From contig JAILXV010000002.1 in the NCBI GenBank assembly GCA_045430285.1, positions 434,001 to 498,000 of the forward strand: a stretch of DNA of 64,000 nucleotides, in the 5' to 3' direction. Both the position numbers and the translations under genes were made by a program. The stretch is from Agarilytica sp045430285. GTDB taxonomy: Bacteria > Pseudomonadota > Gammaproteobacteria > Pseudomonadales > Cellvibrionaceae. Below the pieces are notes generated by a model that saw only the letters and a program-made list of their open reading frames with translations, was not told the DNA's origin and made no database searches. This document shows, in pieces, positions 33,399 to 41,317 of this stretch; within the stretch, counting starts at the first letter, position 1; every line of letters starts with the position of its first letter.

Positions 33399-35082
33399 AC
33401 TGTCCCTTTATAAGAATGAAAAAACTGTACGGGAAGTTACTTTTAAAAGTGGATTAAATCTAATAATCAATTCAGCTTCTGGTAATGCAAAAACTGGTAA
33501 TGGAGTGGGGAAATCCACTCCCTCCCGTCTATTAGACTATATATTCATGTCTACTGGCGAAGATATTTATACTGAACCAGAATTTGGAAGGAATATTCCT
33601 GAGGTTTTTGAATACATCACAACAAATTCTATTTATATAGAGTTGGACTTTAGAGGCCATAACGGCAAAGAGTTCCGGGTTGGACGAACCCTGACGCCCA
33701 ATCCGAAGGAATCAATCTACTATATAGATGGTAAAATTTGTGAAAGGCCAGTTTATGCAAGCCTAGTCTCAACACAGATATTTGGTCAATCTAAAGAAAA
33801 GCCTACAGTGAGAAACCTTTCTCACAAGTTCATAAGAAATACTAACGAAAAAATGCAGAATACAACTAGATTTCTTCATGGGAATACTAAGCCAGATGTA
33901 TATGACCAACTGTATTTATTTCTATTCGGGTTTTCTGGCCTCGATCTTTTGCGCGATAAAGCCGCAATAAACAATAAGATAAAAACTAAAACTAAGCACC
34001 TATCAGCATATAGAAACCCTCATAGAGAAAGTGCCCTTCAGAAGATGATTAACCCTCTGAGAGTCGAAGAGAAAGAAGTGCAAAGTAAAATTGAGAGTTT
34101 CGATTTTACGGGGAGTGAAGAGGCAGATGTCAGAGAGTTAGTAAATATTCAGGGCGAATTATCGGATATAACTGTCGCATACTCGAAAGTTAAAAGTCGC
34201 ATCGAATACATTGAGAAGTCCATATCGCGGCTTAGGGAAAATGCTTCGAGTGTAGATGGACGTGAACTCTCTGATATATATCAGCAAGCTGGTGTTTCGA
34301 TTAGCGGCGACCTAAAACGCTCATATGAAGATTTGGTTATTTTTCATAATCAAGTGATTTCGAATAAAGTTACACTGTTAAGCAAAGATGTAGAGGGTTA
34401 CAAGGAGGAGGCGGCGAGCATTAAACTGAAGATTGATGATCTTCATTCTCAAGAATCAGGTATTTTTAAGAAAATGAAGAAACCTGATACCTTGAAGTCT
34501 ATTAGCCAAGTATATAACGAGCAGTCTAGAATTAGAGAGCAAGTTGCAAGCGTAGAAGCGCTTCTGAACAAGATTGAAGAAACGAAAGAATTAATAGAAT
34601 CTCTTGAACGTAACAAAGTACAAATTATTAAGGAAATTTCGAACAATACTCACCAGCTGGATAAAAATGTTGAAAAATTCAACGAATACTTTGGTGACTT
34701 GAGTAAGAGTTTCTACGGTGACAGATACATTTTCGACTTGGAATTCGATAGCGAAAAAGAAAAATGCCAATTTGAGGTAGCGAACATCTCGCCTAATCCT
34801 ACTGGAGGTAAGAAAAAAGGTGAATTAAGTGCATTTGATTTGGCGTATATCGAATTTGTTGAAGAGGTGAAACTGAAAAGGCCAAAATTTGTTGTTCATG
34901 ACAGTATTGAGGATGTCGACATAAATCAAGTATATGATATTTTTCAAAAAGCAGACCAATTGAATGGGCAATATATTATAGCTTTGTTAAGCGATAAAAT
35001 ATCTGATCCTAGGTTTTCGAAATTTAAGGCTGAGTCAACAATATTAGAGCTTTCGGAAAATGACAAATTTTTCAAAATTTAG
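33385..35082 (+). CDS. ABC-3C ATPase (DUF2326-type, SMC/RecF-like), 565 aa
   Basis: An SMC-like ABC ATPase of the DUF2326 kind. Walker A reads T-G-N-G-V-G-K-S-T-P, with Pro where Leu is common. Long coiled-coil segments run from about 200 to 440 (R-V-E-E-K-E-V-Q-S-K-I, I-K-L-K-I-D-D-L). The signature-like segment is G-K-K-K-G-E-L-S-A-F-D-L-A-Y-I and Walker B is F-V-V-H-D-S. In ABC-3C systems the ATPase is thought to sense an invader-linked nucleic-acid structure and trigger the effector. ATG 33385 gives the family-like start M-Q-L-N-K-L; an ATG seven codons earlier is possible. It is the last gene before attC. Confidence 0.85.
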   Translation: MQLNKLSLYKNEKTVREVTFKSGLNLIINSASGNAKTGNGVGKSTPSRLLDYIFMSTGEDIYTEPEFGRNIPEVFEYITTNSIYIELDFRGHNGKEFRVGRTLTPNPKESIYYIDGKICERPVYASLVSTQIFGQSKEKPTVRNLSHKFIRNTNEKMQNTTRFLHGNTKPDVYDQLYLFLFGFSGLDLLRDKAAINNKIKTKTKHLSAYRNPHRESALQKMINPLRVEEKEVQSKIESFDFTGSEEADVRELVNIQGELSDITVAYSKVKSRIEYIEKSISRLRENASSVDGRELSDIYQQAGVSISGDLKRSYEDLVIFHNQVISNKVTLLSKDVEGYKEEAASIKLKIDDLHSQESGIFKKMKKPDTLKSISQVYNEQSRIREQVASVEALLNKIEETKELIESLERNKVQIIKEISNNTHQLDKNVEKFNEYFGDLSKSFYGDRYIFDLEFDSEKEKCQFEVANISPNPTGGKKKGELSAFDLAYIEFVEEVKLKRPKFVVHDSIEDVDINQVYDIFQKADQLNGQYIIALLSDKISDPRFSKFKAESTILELSENDKFFKI

Positions 35083-35095
35083 ACCGAGAACCAAT

Positions 35096-35208
35096 TTATA
35101 ACAAAGCTGTCAACCTGGCCCAAATTACTACGCGATTTGTGCAATACGCTGCGCGCATTTTCGCACAAAACTGCTCCATAATTTGGGCAGGTTACAGCGG
35201 CGTTAACG
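35096..35208 (+). repeat. Integron attC recombination site
   Basis: Bases 35102-35127 pair with 35179-35202. The R boxes are TTATAAC and GTTAACG. An unpaired central spacer (AAA against GGC) follows, then GCTGT/ACAGC, one extra C (35111), AACCTG/CAGGTT, one extra G (35118), and CCCAAATTA/TAATTTGGG. Two extrahelical bases six pairs apart and an unpaired spacer between R and L boxes are the defining folded features of attC. The terminal loop contains TTTGTGC/GCACAAA. The cut is predicted at 35202/35203. Confidence 0.85.
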
Positions 35209-35353
35209 TCTAGAGTAACCCATAAAAAGTAGACACCTCACTACTACCTCCGCTATTAGCCGAAAGAAGCCCTACCCACATCCGACACATAAAACGACCT
35301 AAAACATAATTCCGATCGCTAGGAAACGTAACTAATCAGTAAATCATTCCACC

Positions 35354-35638
35354 TCAAAAATACCCCAACACCCCCTTTATATCCCCCAAATGCACCCTCA
35401 CCCACTCCGAATTAACCGCACCCCAATCATTAATCCGGTAACCACCATCCTTATTCGCACCAACAAACTCACACTCAATGCCCAGCTCCTTCATCGCGAT
35501 AAGAGTATCTTGCGCGGTGCGGCGGGGCATTCCCGTTGCCTCAACAATGGCAGGCACTGTATTTACGCCGGACTCGATTAGGTAGGCGAGGTAGATCCGG
35601 CGGTAGAAGCTGGTTTTGGTTTTACTGTGTTTTTCCAA
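35354..35638 (-). CDS. Winged-helix DNA-binding protein at the end of the urease cluster
   Basis: A 94-aa protein with an N-terminal HTH: Y-R-R-I-Y-L-A-Y-L-I, V-P-A-I-V-E-A-T-G-M, P-R-R-T-A-Q-D-T-L, then a wing-like G-G-Y-R-I-N-D-W-G. No effector domain is attached. It is the last gene of the minus-strand urea block, four bases after a small membrane protein gene. Similar short HTH proteins are common in marine gammaproteobacteria; a role in urease control is only suggested by position. Confidence 0.7.
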   Translation of the reverse strand: MEKHSKTKTSFYRRIYLAYLIESGVNTVPAIVEATGMPRRTAQDTLIAMKELGIECEFVGANKDGGYRINDWGAVNSEWVRVHLGDIKGVLGYF

Positions 35639-35642
35639 GAGA

Positions 35643-35819
35643 TTATCTTTTCTCGCGGGTTAAGCCTTTATATGCGAGAAAGCCTAAGCCGAGAATCACC
35701 ATGAGGATACCACCGAAGTGTTCGTATTCATGGAAGATGGTGCCGTAGCTAGCATGGCCGTCGTGGGCGTAACCCATTACGGGGATCACTATTGCGGCGA
35801 TGAGTGCGATGTATTTCAT
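35643..35819 (-). CDS. Small His-rich membrane protein in the urease cluster, 58 aa
   Basis: It begins M-K-Y-I-A-L-I-A-A-I-V-I-P-V-M-G-Y-A, a signal-peptide-like segment with likely cleavage after Y-A, followed by H-D-G-H, H-E-Y-E-H and a hydrophobic helix (G-G-I-L-M-V-I-L-G-L-G-F-L-A-Y) and a basic end. AGGAGC lies just before the ATG. The A-H-D-G-H start recalls the mature N-terminus of HupE/UreJ nickel permeases, but the protein is far shorter. Five His residues plus its place after ureG suggest periplasmic metal binding; that is inference. Confidence 0.65.
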   Translation of the reverse strand: MKYIALIAAIVIPVMGYAHDGHASYGTIFHEYEHFGGILMVILGLGFLAYKGLTREKR

Positions 35820-35869
35820 TTTATGCTCCTAAATTTCTGATCACGGTAAAACGAGGTTTTACGGTGAGG

Positions 35870-36532
35870 TTATTCTGTTTCGAGTTCTGTTTCACATTGG
35901 ATAGCGCGTTCAGGCAGCATTCCTTCTTTGACAATAAAGTTAATAATGTCTTGTACCCCGACCCCAGCTTTTAGGTTGGAGAAAATGAAAGGGCGTTCGC
36001 CGCGCATTTTTTTCGCATCGCGGTCCATTACATCTAACGATGCACCTACGAGGGGTGCGAGGTCGATTTTATTGATAATTAATAAATCTGACTTTGTAAT
36101 ACCGGGGCCGCCTTTGCGCGGAATTTTATCGCCCGCAGATACATCGATCACGTAAATAGTGAGGTCGGATAATTCTGGCGAGAAAGTCGCGCTTAGGTTA
36201 TCGCCGCCACTTTCCACAAATACAAGGTCTAGGCCTTCATGGCGCTCCATAAGTTGGTCGATCGCCGCAAGGTTCATCGATGCATCTTCACGAATGGCGG
36301 TATGTGGGCACCCGCCCGTTTCAACACCGATAATTCGGTCTGCATCTAGCGCTTCGTGCTTTGTTAGAAATTGCGCATCTTCTTGGGTATAAATATCGTT
36401 GGTGACGACGGCAATGTTGTAGTGATCACGCATGGCTTTACATAGGGTACGCAACAGTGCCGTTTTACCGGAACCCACTGGGCCGCCGATTCCGATGCGT
36501 AGCGTTTGTTTGGGCGTTGAGCGTGTGGTCAT
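35870..36532 (-). CDS. ureG: Urease accessory GTPase UreG
   Basis: UreG is the SIMIBI-class GTPase that drives nickel delivery to urease with UreD, UreF and UreE. The 220-aa length is standard. The P-loop G-G-P-V-G-S-G-K-T-A-L lies near residues 15-25, the metal-binding C-P-H motif is in E-T-G-G-C-P-H-T-A-I-R-E-D, and the G4-like N-K-I-D is present in L-L-I-I-N-K-I-D-L-A. It lies after ureF on the same strand. Confidence 0.97.
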   Translation of the reverse strand: MTTRSTPKQTLRIGIGGPVGSGKTALLRTLCKAMRDHYNIAVVTNDIYTQEDAQFLTKHEALDADRIIGVETGGCPHTAIREDASMNLAAIDQLMERHEGLDLVFVESGGDNLSATFSPELSDLTIYVIDVSAGDKIPRKGGPGITKSDLLIINKIDLAPLVGASLDVMDRDAKKMRGERPFIFSNLKAGVGVQDIINFIVKEGMLPERAIQCETELETE

Positions 36533-36630
36533 AATGGTGTTACCTATTTGTCGAGTATCTATTTGTCGATTATCTATTAATTCTTTATTATTCGCGTTTT
36601 ATCGCGAGTTATAGATCCAAAGCTAAAGCA

Positions 36631-37308
36631 TTAGGATCTAAATAAACGTGAATATTGGGTTTCGTGCTGGGCGCTGGCAATAGCGAGTGCCGGTAAGCTT
36701 GAACCAATACTCTCGTCTGAGATGTGTTTTGCGTTTTCAATGTATTCTGGCAAGGTAGCCTGTAATCGGCTTAATAATATTTGTGCGTCGGTCTGGCCCA
36801 GCGGGACTAACTTAGTGGCTGCGGCCACTTGGTTTTCCAACCAGGACCATAAGTAACCCAAGCAACATGCTTCTTCTGATATGTTCCAGTGTTTTGCGGC
36901 GGCACAGAATACCGTTAAAAATGACGGGGCTTTTAGCTCGTCGACTAATTCATCTAGCGCCAACTTTTTTAACAAGCGTGTTAAAGCTGCGCCAGTGGCT
37001 TCGTCGGTGAGATGTAATTCTTTTGTTTCTCGGCACGCTAACAGAAACGCATTCCAATAATTCACGCTTTCCATATCGTGTTTTTCTAGAGCTTCGCGCA
37101 CACGAAAAATAATGGGAAGATCAACACATTGTAGAGAAAACGCAAGCTGCGTATTCAGCCAAGCTTCCGTCTGATCAAGATTCGTTACCCATCCGTTTTC
37201 TACTGCTGATTCTAGGCCTTGTGAAAACGCATCCGCGCCCACCGGCAGGCTGGCGCTGCTCAGTTGCATCAGTCGCATGAGCGACGTATCAGTGAGCGTG
37301 ATGGCCAT
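36631..37308 (-). CDS. ureF: Urease accessory protein UreF
   Basis: UreF links UreG to the UreD-urease complex during nickel insertion. The sequence has L-M-Q-L-S-S-A-S-L-P-V-G-A-D-A-F-S-Q-G-L, the family signature (usually P-V-G-A-F-A-Y-S), and helical sequence through to Y-S-R-L-F-R-S. Several in-frame starts exist: ATG 37308 (chosen, M-A-I-T-L), 37314 and 37335; all overlap the end of ureE, which suggests translational coupling. No strong ribosome-binding site separates them. Confidence 0.93.
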   Translation of the reverse strand: MAITLTDTSLMRLMQLSSASLPVGADAFSQGLESAVENGWVTNLDQTEAWLNTQLAFSLQCVDLPIIFRVREALEKHDMESVNYWNAFLLACRETKELHLTDEATGAALTRLLKKLALDELVDELKAPSFLTVFCAAAKHWNISEEACCLGYLWSWLENQVAAATKLVPLGQTDAQILLSRLQATLPEYIENAKHISDESIGSSLPALAIASAQHETQYSRLFRS

Positions 37309-37732
37309 GGGCATATGCACCAGATTCAGGTTCAAATACGGCTTCTTCGGTTTGTAGATTTAGGCCGAGTTGTATCAACATTTCTTCGAGCACGTGGTCT
37401 GGCTGAATACGGAGCCAACGTTCACCGACTTGCAGTTTTACGTGGCGGTTACCAAGGTGATAACACGCGCGGGAAAACAGTACCCAGTCGTCACAACTGG
37501 CCCGTGTAACAGGTTCTACTGCGCCTTGAACACGAATCTTTTTACCGCATTGACTAGAAAGCACTTCGCCAACGGCGATGGTTTGCCCGCGCTCTAGGAA
37601 AATACGAATTTCTGTGCCCGCATTGGATACAGCACGCAAGCGCCCTTTTACTCGTTGTTCATGGCTTAGGGTTACATTCTCGTCTTCCGACAATGCAGCA
37701 TCCAAACCTAAGCGTTCATATACTTCTAACAT
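37289..37732 (-). CDS. ureE: Urease accessory nickel chaperone UreE
   Basis: UreE delivers nickel to the urease maturation complex. The 147-aa protein has an N-terminal peptide-binding-like domain, L-E-R-G-Q-T-I-A-V-G-E-V-L-x-S-Q, and a C-terminal metal domain with Y-H-L-G-N-R-H-V. A short His tail H-G-H-H-A-H ends the protein, less extensive than in Klebsiella but enough to bind extra nickel. The stop region overlaps the start of ureF. Confidence 0.94.
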   Translation of the reverse strand: MLEVYERLGLDAALSEDENVTLSHEQRVKGRLRAVSNAGTEIRIFLERGQTIAVGEVLSSQCGKKIRVQGAVEPVTRASCDDWVLFSRACYHLGNRHVKLQVGERWLRIQPDHVLEEMLIQLGLNLQTEEAVFEPESGAYAHGHHAH

Positions 37733-37747
37733 AATGTTCTTAACTAA

Positions 37748-39460
37748 TTAAAATAATGAATACAATTGTGAGAGCGGCAAAATTTCTGCTGGCTCACAGG
37801 TTAGTAACTCGCCATCCGCACGGACTTCGTAAGTTTGCGAATCCACTTCGATCGTCGGCGTCCAAGAATTTAGCAACATATCTTTCTTTTGAATATTGCG
37901 GGTATTTTTACATGCGACTAACTGACGCTGAAGATTTAACGAAGCGGCCACACCGGCATCAATCGCCGCACTTGAGGTAAATGTTAACGACGTACGTGCA
38001 GGAGCAGAGCCGAACGCGCCAAACATGTAGCGGTAGTGTACGGGTTGCGGTGTGGGAATGGAGGCATTGGGATCACCCATCGGGGCCGCCGCAATAAAGC
38101 CACCTTTTAATATCATGGAAGGTTTAATCCCAAAAAATGCAGGCTTCCATAAGACTAGATCGGCAAGCTTACCGACTTCAATTGATCCCACTTCTGATGC
38201 AATACCGTGAGCGATTGCCGGGTTAATGGTGTACTTGGCAATATAACGTTTTACGCGTGTGTTATCGGTATCGCTGTCGCCACTCAAGGCGCCCCGCTGT
38301 ACTTTCATTTTGTGGGCGGTTTGCCAAGTACGCGTGACGACTTCACCGACACGGCCCATGGCTTGCGAGTCGGACGCGATCATACTAAAGGCACCGAGGT
38401 CGTGAAGAATATCTTCTGCGGCGATGGTTTCTTTACGAATACGTGAGTCGGCGAAAGCAACGTCTTCCGGAATATTTGGGTCAAGGTGATGGCATACCAT
38501 CAACATATCCAAATGTTCGTCCACGGTGTTACGTGTGTAAGGGCGCGTTGGGTTTGTGGATGAAGGCAGTACGTTTTGTTCTGCACAGGCTTTAATAATA
38601 TCCGGTGCATGGCCGCCGCCTGCGCCTTCTGTATGGTAGGTGTGAATGGTGCGACCTTTAAACGCATTTAGCGTATCGTCGACAAAACCAGACTCATTTA
38701 ATGTATCGGTATGAATCGCGACTTGTACGTCGTATTTATCGGCAACGTTTAAACAATTATCAATAGAAGTGGGGGTTGTGCCCCAGTCTTCATGAAGCTT
38801 TAATCCACAGGCACCGGCTTTTAATTGTTCTTCCAATGAAAGAGGAAGGCTGGCATTCCCTTTACCAAGGAAGCCCAAGTTCATCGGCAGGCTATCGGTG
38901 GCTTGTAACATTTTACCGAGATTCCATGGACCAGGCGTACACGTAGTCGCGTTAGTCCCTGTAGCCGGGCCAGTACCGCCACCGATCATGGTAGTGACGC
39001 CCGACATTAAAGCTTCTTCAATTTGTTGCGGGCAAATAAAGTGGATGTGGGCATCAATACCGCCAGCGGTAAGAATGGAACCTTCACCTGCGATCACTTC
39101 AGTGCCTGGGCCGACCAGTATGTCGACGCCTTCTTGCACATCGGGATTGCCCGCTTTACCGATGGCGGCAATGCGCCCTTCTTTAATACCGACATCGGCT
39201 TTAACAATGCCCCAGTGATCGATAATCACGGCGTTGGTAATCACCAGGTCAACGGTATCGGCACTGCCTAATTGGCATTGGCCCATTCCATCGCGGATAA
39301 CTTTGCCGCCGCCGAATTTAACTTCGTCCCCGTAACGGGTGAAATCTTTTTCCACCTCAACCCACAGTGCGGTATCCCCCAAGCGGATTTTATCGCCAGT
39401 GGTGGGACCAAACATTTGCGCATAGGCTTCGCGATCAATTGTGGTTTTACTTGTCGTCAT
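37748..39460 (-). CDS. ureC: Urease alpha subunit UreC
   Basis: UreC holds the dinickel site that hydrolyses urea to ammonia and carbamate. The 570-aa sequence contains the metal ligands G-G-I-D-A-H-I-H-F, the carbamylated lysine in C-G-L-K-L-H-E-D-W-G, H-T-D-T-L-N-E-S-G, Y-H-T-E-G-A-G-G-G-H-A-P-D, and the catalytic M-V-C-H-H-L-D of the flap. All key residues seem intact. It lies two bases from ureB. Confidence 0.98.
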   Translation of the reverse strand: MTTSKTTIDREAYAQMFGPTTGDKIRLGDTALWVEVEKDFTRYGDEVKFGGGKVIRDGMGQCQLGSADTVDLVITNAVIIDHWGIVKADVGIKEGRIAAIGKAGNPDVQEGVDILVGPGTEVIAGEGSILTAGGIDAHIHFICPQQIEEALMSGVTTMIGGGTGPATGTNATTCTPGPWNLGKMLQATDSLPMNLGFLGKGNASLPLSLEEQLKAGACGLKLHEDWGTTPTSIDNCLNVADKYDVQVAIHTDTLNESGFVDDTLNAFKGRTIHTYHTEGAGGGHAPDIIKACAEQNVLPSSTNPTRPYTRNTVDEHLDMLMVCHHLDPNIPEDVAFADSRIRKETIAAEDILHDLGAFSMIASDSQAMGRVGEVVTRTWQTAHKMKVQRGALSGDSDTDNTRVKRYIAKYTINPAIAHGIASEVGSIEVGKLADLVLWKPAFFGIKPSMILKGGFIAAAPMGDPNASIPTPQPVHYRYMFGAFGSAPARTSLTFTSSAAIDAGVAASLNLQRQLVACKNTRNIQKKDMLLNSWTPTIEVDSQTYEVRADGELLTCEPAEILPLSQLYSLF

Positions 39461-39462
39461 TT

Positions 39463-39780
39463 TTAGCTACCTCCATCCAGTGCGCCCATTACTTCACCAC
39501 GAAAACCGTATACTTCGCGTTTACCTGCGTATTCGACGAGTTCAACTTCTCGCCCTTGGCCCGGTTCAAAACGTACGGCTGTGCCTGAAGCAATATTTAA
39601 GTGATAGCCTTTTGTAGATTCACGATCAAATGAAAGCGCGGGGTTCACTTCATAAAAATGGTAATGGGAACCAATTTGCACGGGGCGGTCACCTGTATTT
39701 TCGACGCGCAAGGAAATCACCTTACGACCTTCGTTAAGTGTGATTTCACCTTGAGCTACTTTTATTTCTCCAGGAATCAT
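39463..39780 (-). CDS. ureB: Urease beta subunit UreB
   Basis: A structural subunit of urease. Starting at ATG 39780 gives M-I-P-G-E-I-K-V-A-Q-G-E-I, the usual beginning of UreB, with AAGG upstream; the longer in-frame ORF adds 13 unrelated residues. The conserved G-D-R-P-V-Q-I-G-S-H-Y-H-F-Y-E-V-N and the G-T-A-V-R-F-E-P-G segments are present. The 105-aa length is normal. It is separated from ureA by about 210 bases holding a long inverted repeat, an unusual break in the operon. Confidence 0.97.
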   Translation of the reverse strand: MIPGEIKVAQGEITLNEGRKVISLRVENTGDRPVQIGSHYHFYEVNPALSFDRESTKGYHLNIASGTAVRFEPGQGREVELVEYAGKREVYGFRGEVMGALDGGS

Positions 39781-39850
39781 GATCAAAGCCTTAACATTTG
39801 TTTGTGTATTTAATACCACTGTATTCGTTTATTAACCCAACTCGCCGATC

Positions 39851-39945
39851 GAGTCGTTGACGTTTTGAGACACGCTGCAAGTACTTCCATGTAAGCTCTC
39901 TGTCTACATCCATGTAGACAGAAGGTCTCAAAACCCCAACGACTC
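39851..39945. repeat. Nested inverted repeat between ureA and ureB
   Basis: The 21-base arms at 39851-39871 and 39925-39945 match with small mismatches only (GAGTCGTTG...GTTTTGAGAC against its complement), and a second perfect hairpin, TGTCTACAT-CC-ATGTAGACA, sits at 39901-39920. The centre ACATCCATGT resembles the CCATG centre of the repeats at 8215, 57660 and 61548. It could reduce or process transcription within the urease operon. Confidence 0.75.
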
Positions 39946-39990
39946 AATCAGCTACCCCATACGTCTAAGTAATGGGTCTATCTAATCGAG

Positions 39991-40293
39991 CTATGTAATT
40001 GGACTATGGACGGTAACTAACTTCGTGCCATCAGGAAATGTCGCTTCCACTTGCACTTCATGTATAAGCTCAACGACACCGTCCATAACTTGTTCTGCGC
40101 TTAAAATCTCGCGTCCATAGCTCATAAGTTCCGCGACTGTTTTACCATCGCGCGCACCTTCCATTATTTCCATAGTGATAAGTGCAACGGCTTCTGGGTA
40201 ATTAAGCTTTAAGCCACGATTTAAACGACGTTCCGCCAAAAGCGCAGCGGTGAATACCAGTAGTTTATCTTTTTCTCTTGGTAGTAATTCCAT
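39991..40293 (-). CDS. ureA: Urease gamma subunit UreA
   Basis: The 100-aa gamma subunit. ATG 40293 gives M-E-L-L-P-R-E-K-D-K-L-L, the standard start, with GAGG seven bases upstream; the open frame continues 48 codons into ureD on the same strand but that is overlap. The segment R-R-L-N-R-G-L-K-L-N-Y-P-E-A-V-A and T-F-P-D-G-T-K-L-V-T-V-H-S-P-I are family signatures. It follows ureD by 22 bases. Confidence 0.97.
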   Translation of the reverse strand: MELLPREKDKLLVFTAALLAERRLNRGLKLNYPEAVALITMEIMEGARDGKTVAELMSYGREILSAEQVMDGVVELIHEVQVEATFPDGTKLVTVHSPIT

Positions 40294-40315
40294 AACAAGC
40301 CTCGTGTTAACCCGC

Positions 40316-41254
40316 TTAGGTCGACCAAATTCTTGGAAGACACGCAGGACGACCAATAAGAACAGGCCGTAATAATTGCCAATATTGCGTAAATAGGTTT
40401 TTTGCCGATTCGGAGCACTGCCCAAGGTAGCGCCCAACGATAAAATTATTTACAAAACTTACGCCGTCCATACTCTCTAGATCTCGGTGACGGGGCAATG
40501 CGCCGATCTCTCGCATTTTTTCAACGATACATTCACCATTTTCATTCATGGGAGACGTTGCAAAAGGGCCTGCGACAAAGGTGCCATTAATCGGGTAGTT
40601 TTGTAAACCCGCCAAAGACGACGCAAAATCATCTTCGCCATTGAATGCCAAACATTCAATTATTTTCGGGGAACCGCCACTCCAAATTTCTAAACGCTGG
40701 TTTAATTTTCCGGACGAAAACAAATCACCCTGAGCGGGTAAACCTAGCGAGGTAATATCCCAGCCGCTGAAGCGTGCGCCCTCTCCCAAATAGACTTTGG
40801 TAGAAAGCTTGGCATTCGCTTTTGGGTAAAGAATATTTTCAAGAGGAAACCATTCGGCGCTTCCCCCAGGGGCCACAGTAATCGTAACGTTTTGACCTTG
40901 GGGTGTTTTGTCTGGTCGCGCACGGTACACCCGACCCGCACCAGGCGTGGTGAATAAGGCATGAGCATCGGTTTGAATATCTAGATCGATATCGAGAAGG
41001 TCGCCCGAAACAACACCACCCGGCGGATGTAATAAGTAGATATGAGGAAGATGTGGGCCTTCAGGGTAAAATGGCCGCTGTACATAAAGTGGCCCTTGAT
41101 GGCGACATCGGGCGAGGCGTGTTTTCTGCGGTTTTCTGTCGATACAGAGCTTAAGAAAGGCCTGCCACGAACTCGGTTCGGATACCTGCCCGCTCCTACT
41201 GAGCGGCTTTGGCTCTGTGGCGTTGATGGGGAGTATCTGTGCAGGGCTATTCAT
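40316..41254 (-). CDS. ureD: Urease accessory protein UreD (UreH)
   Basis: UreD scaffolds nickel insertion into urease. The 312-aa protein shows the family pattern H-x-G-P-L-Y-V-Q-R-P-F-Y-P-E-G, L-L-H-P-P-G-G-V-V-S-G-D, T-T-P-G-A-G-R-V-Y-R and W-F-P-L-E-N-I-L-Y. It is the first gene of the urease part of the cluster and lies about 60 bases downstream of urtE, so urea uptake and urease could form one long transcript. Confidence 0.96.
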   Translation of the reverse strand: MNSPAQILPINATEPKPLSRSGQVSEPSSWQAFLKLCIDRKPQKTRLARCRHQGPLYVQRPFYPEGPHLPHIYLLHPPGGVVSGDLLDIDLDIQTDAHALFTTPGAGRVYRARPDKTPQGQNVTITVAPGGSAEWFPLENILYPKANAKLSTKVYLGEGARFSGWDITSLGLPAQGDLFSSGKLNQRLEIWSGGSPKIIECLAFNGEDDFASSLAGLQNYPINGTFVAGPFATSPMNENGECIVEKMREIGALPRHRDLESMDGVSFVNNFIVGRYLGQCSESAKNLFTQYWQLLRPVLIGRPACLPRIWST

Positions 41255-41317
41255 AAATAGTGTAATAGATTTATCTTTAACGTTATTTCTAGCACCATAA
41301 ATATGGGGGCAAAATAT

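Larger units (their letters stand above)
32333..35202 (+). mobile_element. Integron gene cassette carrying an ABC-3C system
   Basis: The segment from T32333 to G35202 has the properties of one integron cassette: it begins TTATAAATG right after a G, carries genes in one direction starting 41 bases inside, and ends with an attC site cut at G-TT (35202/35203). When the two ends are joined, G plus TTATAA forms an R' box perfectly complementary to the R'' box TTATAAC at 35096-35102, which would not be expected by chance. At about 2.87 kb with four genes it is a large cassette. No integron integrase gene is in the window, so it is a lone (attC-only) cassette here. Confidence 0.75.

Noticed and set aside
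40294..40437. An extended UreA N-terminus of 48 residues
   Set aside because: The extension overlaps ureD and lacks similarity to UreA; the ATG at 40293 has a proper ribosome-binding site.
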